Source: UBA3210 sp963653535 (GTDB taxonomy: Bacteria > Bacillota_I > Bacilli_A > RFN20 > CAG-449). From it: DNA of 20,954 nt. The position numbers were made by a program, and so were the translations under genes. Location of the stretch: assembly GCA_963653535.1 (NCBI GenBank), contig CAVJWU010000026.1, positions 1 through 20,954 of the forward strand, read 5' to 3'. The notes beneath the pieces were generated by a model. That model was not told where the DNA came from. It did no database searches and saw nothing but the letters and a program-made list of their open reading frames with translations. Numbering within the stretch: the first letter of the stretch is position 1; each line of letters opens with the position of its first letter. This document shows, in pieces, positions 15,711-20,954 of this stretch.

Positions 15711-16592
15711 TTATTTTCTCATCCAATCTACTCGAGAAATATTTTCGCTACCAGGACCAAAAGATCCAGTTTCATAAAAACGAGAATTAATATGTCGATC
15801 AGTTCCGACCCAAATAGAAAATCCTTCTTTTTTAATATGGGTATCTAAATAGCAATTGATGAAATGACACATGCCATATTCTCGCCAAGGACGAGCTAAA
15901 TAAACTGATTCATCTTTTGTTCCTTCTTCTTTAAGGAAACGACAATTTATAAAATTCATCCCGTATTGATTTTCTTTGTCGTGATCAGGCGCGACTACCC
16001 AAGTATCACGATATGTCGCAAGTGAATAGATGTTACAATCAATAAAATCTGCGCTTGCACCACCAAAAATAAAATCAACTGTTCCTTTAATTGTACAAGA
16101 GATAAATCTTTGATGGAATTCTCCATCGTGTTCTCTTTCATCACGAGGAAGAATAGGAATATATCTTTCAATTAAATCTGGTGAAAATGGTCCACAGAAT
16201 AAAGTGTCTTGACGAGCAAGTAAAGTACAATTTATACAAGTGATGTCATCGTTATATAGGTGAAGGGCTACTGCTTGACCAATAGAAGGGCCTTCTCCGG
16301 CGGAATTTTCAATTGTTAAATTTCTTAAAGTGACGTGTTTACCTTTGACTAACATAGTATAAGTTCTAAAAGTAACGTATTCAGTTCCATCTTGATGAAT
16401 CTTTTTTGCATAATCATTATAATTAATTTTTGCTTTATTTTGTCCATCAATAATTACATTGTCTTTGTCAACAACTACTTTTTCAAAATATTCTTCATCA
16501 TCTAATAATATTAAAGTAGGCTCATTAATAGAGTTAATTGCATCATTAATTTTTTTAAATTTGTTATTTATACCAACATGAATAATTTTCAT
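15711..16592 (-). CDS. Pectin methylesterase (CE8), intracellular form
   Basis: This carbohydrate esterase family 8 enzyme removes methyl groups from galacturonate residues. Numbered from the ATG at 16592 it has 293 residues. The CE8 motifs are present: GQAVAL (Gln106), QDTLF (Gln128, Asp129 acid/base), GTVDFIFG (Asp173 nucleophile) and ARPW (Arg234). About 20 extra residues lie between the two catalytic aspartates compared with the classical extracellular enzymes. There is no signal peptide, so it should work in the cytoplasm on imported oligomers. The start is set by GAGG (16605-16602) 9 bases upstream; a TTG at 16613 would lie before that site. It is transcribed divergently from kdgA and convergently with the esterase operon. 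Confidence 0.92.
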   Translation of the reverse strand: MKIIHVGINNKFKKINDAINSINEPTLILLDDEEYFEKVVVDKDNVIIDGQNKAKINYNDYAKKIHQDGTEYVTFRTYTMLVKGKHVTLRNLTIENSAGEGPSIGQAVALHLYNDDITCINCTLLARQDTLFCGPFSPDLIERYIPILPRDEREHDGEFHQRFISCTIKGTVDFIFGGASADFIDCNIYSLATYRDTWVVAPDHDKENQYGMNFINCRFLKEEGTKDESVYLARPWREYGMCHFINCYLDTHIKKEGFSIWVGTDRHINSRFYETGSFGPGSENISRVDWMRK

Positions 16593-16718
16593 AAAAATTG
16601 ACCTCGTCAACAATTATAATCTTACTAAAAAAAGAAAACATTAAAATATTGAGAAAAAATCTAATAGTTTAATGAAGATAGTAATACTACTTTATTTTTT
16701 TAAAATCTATAAAAAAAA

Positions 16719-16732
16719 TGTTGTATACAACA
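16719..16732. promoter_or_regulatory. Palindromic operator of GntR/FCD type at the kdgA promoter
   Basis: TGTTGTATACAACA is a perfect 14-bp palindrome with core TTGTATACAA, the core known for Bacillus GntR and similar FCD-family sites. It covers the -35 region of the kdgA promoter, a position suited to repression. The near copy at 2033-2042 and the GntR gene at 12912 suggest one regulator for both operons; that link is inferred. Confidence 0.7.
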
Positions 16733-16752
16733 AAATAGTATCGTGTTATAAT
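16724..16752 (+). promoter_or_regulatory. Extended -10 promoter of the kdgA-kdgK-kduI-SDR operon
   Basis: A perfect TATAAT (16747-16752) is preceded by TGT, giving an extended -10 element (TGnTATAAT). The -35 at a 17-base spacing is TATACA (16724-16729, 4 of 6) and lies inside the palindromic operator. The strong ribosome site GGAGG (16788-16792) precedes ATG 16800. Confidence 0.8.
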
Positions 16753-16799
16753 TTAAGCGTGTAAAGAACATTTTTATATACATATTTGGAGGTTTATAT

Positions 16800-17420
16800 A
16801 TGGATGTATTAGCAAGAGTACACGAAATTGGCGTTGTCCCAGTTGTCGTACTTAACAAGGTTGAAGACACAGCTTCAGCTTTAGACACTTTAATCGAAGG
16901 TGATGTACCTGTAGCAGAAATTTGCTTCAGAACACCTTGTGCAGCAGATTGCATTAAATTAGCTGCAAAAGAATATGGTGAAAAAGTTTTAGTTGGTGCA
17001 GGAACTGTTATCAATGCAGCTCAATGTGAAGAAGCAATTGCATGTGGAGCAAAATTTATTGTTTCACCAGGCTTCTCAAAATCAGTTTGTGATGTTTGTA
17101 AAAAACACAATGTCCCATACTTACCAGGTGTAGTTACACCAACAGAAATTATGGAAGGCATTGAAAATGGTATTACAACATTCAAATTCTTCCCAGCAGG
17201 TGTATTTGGTGGCTTAAAAGCAATCAAAGCATTAGCAGCAGCTTTCCCAGCATGTAAATTCATGCCTACAGGTGGAGTTGATAATTCAAATATCGCTGAA
17301 TTTGTCAAATTCGACAAGATTGTCGCATGTGGTGGTTCATGGGTATTAAAAGGAACTAAAGAAGAACAAGTAGCAGCTTGTTTAGAAGCTAGAAAAATTA
17401 TTAAGGAGAATAGAAAATAA
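16800..17420 (+). CDS. kdgA: 2-dehydro-3-deoxy-phosphogluconate (KDPG) aldolase
   Basis: This enzyme splits KDPG into pyruvate and glyceraldehyde-3-phosphate, the last step of uronate breakdown. The 206 residues are the normal length for the Eda/KdgA class I aldolase. Visible features are VVPVV near the N-terminus, AEICFRTP with the catalytic glutamate, VGAGTV, PGVVTPTEI, and the Schiff-base lysine in FKFFPA (Lys129), then PTGGV for phosphate binding. It is the first gene of a four-gene operon, and its stop overlaps the kdgK start (TAATG). It is controlled by the extended -10 promoter and the palindromic operator upstream. Confidence 0.95.
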   Translation: MDVLARVHEIGVVPVVVLNKVEDTASALDTLIEGDVPVAEICFRTPCAADCIKLAAKEYGEKVLVGAGTVINAAQCEEAIACGAKFIVSPGFSKSVCDVCKKHNVPYLPGVVTPTEIMEGIENGITTFKFFPAGVFGGLKAIKALAAAFPACKFMPTGGVDNSNIAEFVKFDKIVACGGSWVLKGTKEEQVAACLEARKIIKENRK

Positions 17421-18445
17421 TGGCTAAAGTAGTTACAATGGGAGAAATCATGTTAAGACTTTCTTCCGCAGGAAATTCACGTTTTGTTCAAGCACAATCA
17501 TTAGATGTTTGTTACGGCGGAGGAGAAGCTAACGTTGCAGTTTCTCTTGCAAATTATGGACACGAAGCTTACTTCGTTTCAAAAGTCCCAGAACATGAAA
17601 TCGGACAATGTGCAGTAAATGCATTAAGAAGATATGGTGTTCATGAAGATTATATCGCTCGTGGTGGCGACCGTTTAGGTATTTATTACTTAGAAACAGG
17701 TGCTTCAATGAGAGCAAGTAAAGTTATTTACGATAGAGCTAATTCTTCAATTGCAGAAGCAGATGCAAGCGATTTCGATTTCGATAAGATTTTCGAAGGT
17801 GCTTCATGGTTCCACTGGTCAGGAATTACTCCAGCTATCAGCGATAAATCAGCTGAAAATTTAAGACTTGCATGTATTGCAGCTAAAAAACATGGTGTTA
17901 CAGTTTCATGTGACTTAAACTTCCGTAAGAAATTATGGTCATCAGAAAAAGCTATTTCTATTATGAAACCATTAATGCAATATGTTGATGTATGTATCGG
18001 TAACGAAGAAGATGCAGAATTATGCTTAGGCTTCAAACCAGATGCAGACGTTACAGGTGGTAAAACAGATGCAGCAGGTTACCACAAAATCTTCGAACAA
18101 ATGGCTAAAGAATTCGGCTTCAAATATGTCGTATCAACATTAAGAGAATCATATTCAGCAACTCACAATGGTTGGAAAGCATTAATCTACAACGGAAAAG
18201 AATTCTATGAATCAAAGCACTATGACATTAACCCTATCATCGATAGAGTTGGCGGTGGTGACTCATTCTCTGGTGGTTTAATCCACGGCTTATTAACTTG
18301 GCCAGAAGACCAAGGTAAAGCACTTGAATTCGCTGTTGCAGCTTCTGCTTTAAAACATACTATCCCAGGTGACTTCAATTTAGTTTCTGAAAAAGAAGTT
18401 CTTGCTTTAGCTGGCGGAGACGCTTCAGGTAGAGTTCAAAGATAA
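17420..18445 (+). CDS. kdgK: 2-dehydro-3-deoxygluconate (KDG) kinase, PfkB family
   Basis: KdgK phosphorylates KDG to KDPG using ATP, supplying the aldolase encoded just upstream. The 341-residue protein is a PfkB/ribokinase-type kinase: an N-terminal strand MGEIMLRL, the substrate loop GGGEANVAVSLANYG (about 34-48) and the C-terminal signature DRVGGGDSFSGG with the catalytic base Asp281. The usual GAGD appears as GGGD, which is common in this subgroup. AAGGAG at 17403-17408 lies within the end of kdgA, and the ATG overlaps the kdgA stop by one base. The substrate assignment follows from family resemblance and from the kdgA and kduI neighbours. Confidence 0.93.
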   Translation: MAKVVTMGEIMLRLSSAGNSRFVQAQSLDVCYGGGEANVAVSLANYGHEAYFVSKVPEHEIGQCAVNALRRYGVHEDYIARGGDRLGIYYLETGASMRASKVIYDRANSSIAEADASDFDFDKIFEGASWFHWSGITPAISDKSAENLRLACIAAKKHGVTVSCDLNFRKKLWSSEKAISIMKPLMQYVDVCIGNEEDAELCLGFKPDADVTGGKTDAAGYHKIFEQMAKEFGFKYVVSTLRESYSATHNGWKALIYNGKEFYESKHYDINPIIDRVGGGDSFSGGLIHGLLTWPEDQGKALEFAVAASALKHTIPGDFNLVSEKEVLALAGGDASGRVQR

Positions 18446-18446
18446 T

Positions 18447-19286
18447 ATGAAAGAATTAGACATTAGATATGCGAATCATCCAGATGATTCAAAGCACTAT
18501 ACTACTGAAGAATTAAGAAAACATTACTTAATGGAAAATGTTTTCGTCAAGGATGATATTAGTTTAACTTATTCTCACCAAGATCGTATGATCGCAGGTG
18601 GTGCTTATCCTGTTACTAAAGAATTAAAACTTGAAGCAGGTGACGCATTAAGAACAAAATATTTCTTAGAAAGAAGAGAACTTGGTGTATTCAATATCGG
18701 TGGTGATGGTAAAGTCACTTTAGACGGTAAAGAATATGTCTTACACAAAACAGATTGTTTATATGTTGGAATGGGCACTAAAGAAGTAGTATTCTCATCA
18801 ATTGATGCAAAGAATCCTGCAAAATTCTATATGTGTTCATCCCCAGCACATAAATCTTATCCAACAGTTTATTTACCAATTGAAAAGGCTAGAAAAGTAC
18901 CAACAGGTGATCAAGAACACTTAAATTGCCGTACTATTAATCAATTCATCCATTCTGATGTTTTAGATACATGCCAATTATCAATGGGTTTAACAATTCT
19001 CGCTCCAGGTAATGCATGGAATACCATGCCTTCTCATACTCATGAAAGAAGAATGGAAGTTTATTTCTATTTTGAACTTGGAGAAGATGATGTTGTCTTC
19101 CACTTAATGGGACAACCTCAAGAAATTAGAACTATTGTTATTAAAAATGAGCAAGCTGTTATTTCACCATCTTGGTCAATTCATTCAGGATTTGCAACTA
19201 AGAGTTATGCCTTTATTTGGGGTATGTGTGGTGAAAATAAAGCTTATGACGATATGGACGTCATTAAATCAACTGATTTAAAATAA
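18447..19286 (+). CDS. kduI: 5-keto 4-deoxyuronate isomerase (DKI isomerase)
   Basis: KduI converts 5-keto-4-deoxyuronate (DKI), formed from unsaturated galacturonate, to 2,5-diketo-3-deoxygluconate (DKII). The 279 residues match the standard length of about 278. The cupin zinc site is intact: His197 and His199 in SHTHERRMEVYFYF, Glu204, and His246 in WSIHSGFATKSYAF. These lie exactly one position beyond the E. coli ligands (196, 198, 203, 245). Its presence implies that unsaturated oligogalacturonides reach this cell, although no lyase or unsaturated uronyl hydrolase is encoded in the window. It starts 1 base after the kdgK stop with no clear ribosome site, so translation is probably coupled. 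Confidence 0.96.
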   Translation: MKELDIRYANHPDDSKHYTTEELRKHYLMENVFVKDDISLTYSHQDRMIAGGAYPVTKELKLEAGDALRTKYFLERRELGVFNIGGDGKVTLDGKEYVLHKTDCLYVGMGTKEVVFSSIDAKNPAKFYMCSSPAHKSYPTVYLPIEKARKVPTGDQEHLNCRTINQFIHSDVLDTCQLSMGLTILAPGNAWNTMPSHTHERRMEVYFYFELGEDDVVFHLMGQPQEIRTIVIKNEQAVISPSWSIHSGFATKSYAFIWGMCGENKAYDDMDVIKSTDLK

Positions 19287-19301
19287 GGAGATTTATTTAA
19301 A

Positions 19302-20099
19302 ATGGAATCAATGTTTTCTTTAAAAGGAAAAATTGCATTAGTTACAGGTGCTAGCTATGGTATTGGCTTTGCAATTGCAAAAGCATTCCATGAAGCAGGC
19401 GCGACTATTTGCTTTAACGATATTAACCAAGATTTAGTTAATAAAGGTTTAGCAAGTTATAAAGAAGCAGGTATTGAAGCACATGGTTATGTTTGTGATG
19501 TTACAAACGAAGATCAAGTTGCTGAACTTGTCGCAACTATCGAAAAAGAAGTTGGTGTTATTGATATCTTAGTTAATAACGCAGGTATCATTAAGAGAAT
19601 CCCAATGACAGAAATGTCCGCAAGTGATTGGAGAAAAGTTATCGATATCGATTTAACTGGTCCATTCATCTGCTCAAAACACGTTATCCCAAGCATGATC
19701 AAAAAAGGTCATGGCAAAATCATTAACATTTGTTCAATGATGTCAGAACTTGGTAGAGAAACAGTTTCTGCTTATGCAGCAGCAAAAGGCGGCTTAAAGA
19801 TGTTAACAAAGAACATTTGTTCTGAATATGGTGAATACAACATTCAATGTAATGGTATTGGCCCTGGTTACATCGCAACTCCTCAAACAGCTCCATTAAG
19901 AGAAATTCAACCTGATGGATCAAGACATCCATTCGATACATTTATCTGCGCAAAAACTCCAGCAGGTAGATGGTTAAATCCTGAAGAACTTGGAGGACCA
20001 GCAGTCTTCTTAGCTTCTGAAGCTTCTAACGCAGTTAATGGACATATTCTTTATGTCGACGGCGGTATCCTTGCTTATATTGGTAAACAACCTAAGTAA
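19302..20099 (+). CDS. SDR oxidoreductase, KduD-role / gluconate 5-dehydrogenase type
   Basis: This short-chain dehydrogenase has 265 residues: nucleotide-binding TGASYGIG near residue 15, NNAG near residue 90, the catalytic triad Ser145, Tyr158 and Lys162 (YAAAK), and NGIGPGYIATPQT. By position after kduI it should reduce DKII to KDG with NAD(P)H, the KduD role. The sequence, however, looks more like the IdnO/Gno gluconate 5-dehydrogenase branch (INICSMMSELGRETVSAYAAAKGGLKML, in two parts) than E. coli KduD, so I leave the symbol blank. Such proteins often replace KduD next to kduI in Firmicutes and Bacteroidetes. AAGGAG lies upstream of ATG 19302. The gene is followed by a strong terminator. 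Confidence 0.88.
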   Translation: MESMFSLKGKIALVTGASYGIGFAIAKAFHEAGATICFNDINQDLVNKGLASYKEAGIEAHGYVCDVTNEDQVAELVATIEKEVGVIDILVNNAGIIKRIPMTEMSASDWRKVIDIDLTGPFICSKHVIPSMIKKGHGKIINICSMMSELGRETVSAYAAAKGGLKMLTKNICSEYGEYNIQCNGIGPGYIATPQTAPLREIQPDGSRHPFDTFICAKTPAGRWLNPEELGGPAVFLASEASNAVNGHILYVDGGILAYIGKQPK

Positions 20100-20115
20100 T
20101 ATAAATTTCAACATT

Positions 20116-20143
20116 AAGGTCATGCATGAGCATGGCCTTTTTT
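20116..20143 (+). terminator. Rho-independent terminator of the kdgA operon
   Basis: A 10-bp stem with one G-U pair (AAGGTCATGC at 20116-20125 with GCATGGCCTT at 20130-20139) has a 4-base loop and runs into six Ts (20138-20143). Confidence 0.92.
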
Positions 20144-20162
20144 CGCGTAAAATTAGTATTTA

Positions 20163-20191
20163 TTGACTTATCTTTTATTTAATTTTAAAAT
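20163..20191 (+). promoter_or_regulatory. Sigma-A promoter of the Rrf2 regulator gene
   Basis: A -35 TTGACT (20163-20168), a 17-base spacer and a -10 TAAAAT (20186-20191) each have one mismatch from consensus. GAGGTGA at 20204-20210 precedes ATG 20215, giving a short leader of about 17 bases. Confidence 0.78.
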
Positions 20192-20214
20192 ATTAAATAT
20201 TATGAGGTGATAGA

Positions 20215-20628
20215 ATGATTTCAACTAAAGGACGTTATGCACTTAATGTAATGATTGATTTAGCTATATATGGTGAACAAGAATTCATTTCATTAAAAGA
20301 TATATCAAGAAGAACTAATATCTCTTTAAAATATTTAGAACAAGTAATTGCTTTATTAAATCGAGCAGGACTAGTTAAAAGCTTAAGAGGTAATAACGGC
20401 GGTTATAAATTAAATAAATCTCCTAAAGAAATTACTTCTTATGATATCATTATCGCAACTGAAGGAGATATATCAGTTGAAAATGCCTCCAAAGAGGATT
20501 TAAACCCGTCAATAAGAGACTTTTGGAGAGGCTTCGATAAAAGTTATGAAACGTACCTAAAAAGCGTTAATTTAGCCTCTTTAAAAGAAAAATACTTGGA
20601 TTCAATTCAAATTGATTTCTCAATTTAA
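20215..20628 (+). CDS. Rrf2-family transcription regulator without cluster cysteines
   Basis: This 137-residue protein carries the Rrf2 hallmarks: MISTKGRYALNVMIDLA at the start, the helix-turn-helix with ISLKYLEQVIALLNRAGLVKSLRG (about 36-59) and the wing NNGGYKL. Rrf2 members that sense iron-sulfur status or nitric oxide use three cysteines in the loop near residues 90-105; this protein has no cysteine at all, so it cannot hold such a cluster and is closer in that respect to CymR, the cysteine-metabolism regulator of Bacilli. The targets are not evident. It has its own promoter and is separated from the kdgA operon by a terminator, so it is probably not part of the pectin system. Confidence 0.85.
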   Translation: MISTKGRYALNVMIDLAIYGEQEFISLKDISRRTNISLKYLEQVIALLNRAGLVKSLRGNNGGYKLNKSPKEITSYDIIIATEGDISVENASKEDLNPSIRDFWRGFDKSYETYLKSVNLASLKEKYLDSIQIDFSI

Positions 20629-20658
20629 TAAAAAAATATTTAATCTTTAAAAAAGATA

Positions 20659-20667
20659 TGATAAAAT
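20659..20667 (+). promoter_or_regulatory. Extended -10 promoter of the tRNA pair
   Basis: TGATAAAAT (20659-20667) forms an extended -10 (TGn followed by TAAAAT), placing transcription start near 20674, about 6 bases before tRNA-Arg. The -35 region is poor (TTTAAT). Confidence 0.6.
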
Positions 20668-20679
20668 CGTAATTGCGAT

Positions 20680-20755
20680 GCGCCCGTAGCTCAGTGGATA
20701 GAGCAGAACTCTCCGAAGGTTAAGGTCGTACGTTTAAGTCGTATCGGGCGCCCCA
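20680..20755 (+). tRNA. tRNA-Arg (anticodon CCG), with several non-consensus positions
   Basis: A 76-base cloverleaf with encoded CCA: acceptor GCGCCCG/CGGGCGC pairs fully, D stem GCTC/GAGC, anticodon loop CTCCGAA (anticodon CCG, bases 20713-20715), T stem GTACG/CGTAT. Oddities: the T loop reads TTTAAGT, so the almost universal C56 is T; base 73 is C rather than A or G; and the anticodon stem has a G27/A43 mismatch plus a U31-G39 wobble. It may still be functional but looks relaxed, in keeping with the rarity of CGG codons in such AT-rich genomes. Confidence 0.82.
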
Positions 20756-20774
20756 ATATGATTTAAGAATACAT

Positions 20775-20858
20775 GCGGGTATGGCGAAACTGGCAGACGC
20801 GCTAGACTTAGGATCTAGTGGATACTCCGTGCAGGTTCAAGTCCTGTTACCCGCACCA
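20775..20858 (+). tRNA. tRNA-Leu (anticodon TAG)
   Basis: An 84-base class II tRNA with encoded CCA: acceptor GCGGGTA/TACCCGC, anticodon stem CTAGA/TCTAG around loop CTTAGGA (anticodon TAG, reading CUN leucine codons), a long variable arm, a consensus T loop (TTCAAGT) and discriminator A. It lies 19 bases after tRNA-Arg and is probably co-transcribed with it. Confidence 0.95.
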
Positions 20859-20862
20859 AAGA

Positions 20863-20896
20863 TTATATAGCAACACAATGTGTTGCTTTTTATATA
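20863..20896 (+). terminator. Terminator after the tRNA pair
   Basis: A stem AGCAACA (20869-20875) with TGTTGCT (20881-20887) has a 5-base loop and is followed by TTTT and a flanking TATATA repeat that can lengthen the stem loosely. The remaining bases to 20954 hold nothing I can identify. Confidence 0.75.
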
Positions 20897-20954
20897 AACT
20901 ATTCTTCTCCTAAATTTCTAAACTGGTAGACTTAAAGAACTCAAAAAACTCTCA

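Larger units (their letters stand above)
16593..16799. promoter_or_regulatory. Divergent control region between pectinesterase and kdgA
   Basis: This 207-base gene-free stretch holds the kdgA promoter and operator (listed separately). On the minus strand a TATAAT at 16618-16613 could be the pectinesterase -10, but no good -35 lies at the right distance and it would leave a leader of only about 14 bases, so I regard it as weak. The rest is AT-rich sequence without other structure I can support. Confidence 0.5.

Noticed and set aside
20117..20143. ATGCAT-centred repeat as a riboswitch or operator for the Rrf2 gene
   Set aside because: The stem with a six-T tail is a standard terminator, and the Rrf2 promoter begins 20 bases further on.

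Overview
The window comes from a low-GC Gram-positive bacterium of the Bacilli/Mollicutes-related kind, probably an uncultured gut-type lineage (RF39, Acholeplasmatales or Erysipelotrichia-like; the lineage is inferred). Supporting signs are very AT-rich DNA, Arg mostly as AGA, strong AGGAGG-type ribosome sites, the Bacillus-like S1-protein/pgi gene pair, an LplA/LplB/YtcP-type sugar importer and a lipoprotein signal peptide. All tryptophans read as TGG and no gene ends in TGA, so the standard code works throughout.

Layout. (1) 183-1850: a small S1-domain RNA-binding protein and glucose-6-phosphate isomerase, closed by a terminator at 1887. (2) 2109-15674: a tightly packed run of 14 plus-strand genes behind a near-consensus promoter at 2048-2076. 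It encodes an ECF-S-like membrane protein, two ABC permeases, a large solute-binding lipoprotein, two unknown 4-helix membrane proteins, an MsmX-type ATPase, two more unknown 4-helix membrane proteins, a GH28 exo-polygalacturonase, a mini PucR-HTH regulator, a GntR/FCD regulator, uronate isomerase UxaC and a rhamnogalacturonan acetylesterase-like SGNH esterase. (3) 15711-16592, minus strand: a pectin methylesterase, facing the previous operon across a bidirectional terminator. (4) 16800-20099: kdgA, kdgK, kduI and a KduD/gluconate-5-dehydrogenase-type SDR, divergent from the pectinesterase. (5) An Rrf2-family regulator, then tRNA-Arg(CCG) and tRNA-Leu(UAG).

How it works together. This is a pectin/oligogalacturonide utilisation locus. 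The importer would bring in pectic oligosaccharides. Pectinesterase, the acetylesterase and GH28, all lacking signal peptides, would de-esterify and cut them in the cytoplasm. UxaC opens the saturated uronate branch. KduI and the SDR serve the unsaturated branch (DKI to DKII to KDG), and KdgK and KdgA turn KDG into pyruvate and glyceraldehyde-3-phosphate. Genes for extracellular pectate lyase, unsaturated uronyl hydrolase, and the UxaB/UxaA steps are not in the window.

A perfect 14-bp palindrome with core TTGTATACAA overlaps the kdgA -35 region, and a near copy lies just upstream of the big operon's -35. This matches GntR/FCD-type operators and fits the GntR protein encoded in the operon. The least explained content is the set of five uncharacterised membrane proteins interleaved with the ABC importer, a pair of mutually exclusive hairpins ahead of the binding-protein gene, and a degenerate-looking tRNA-Arg(CCG).
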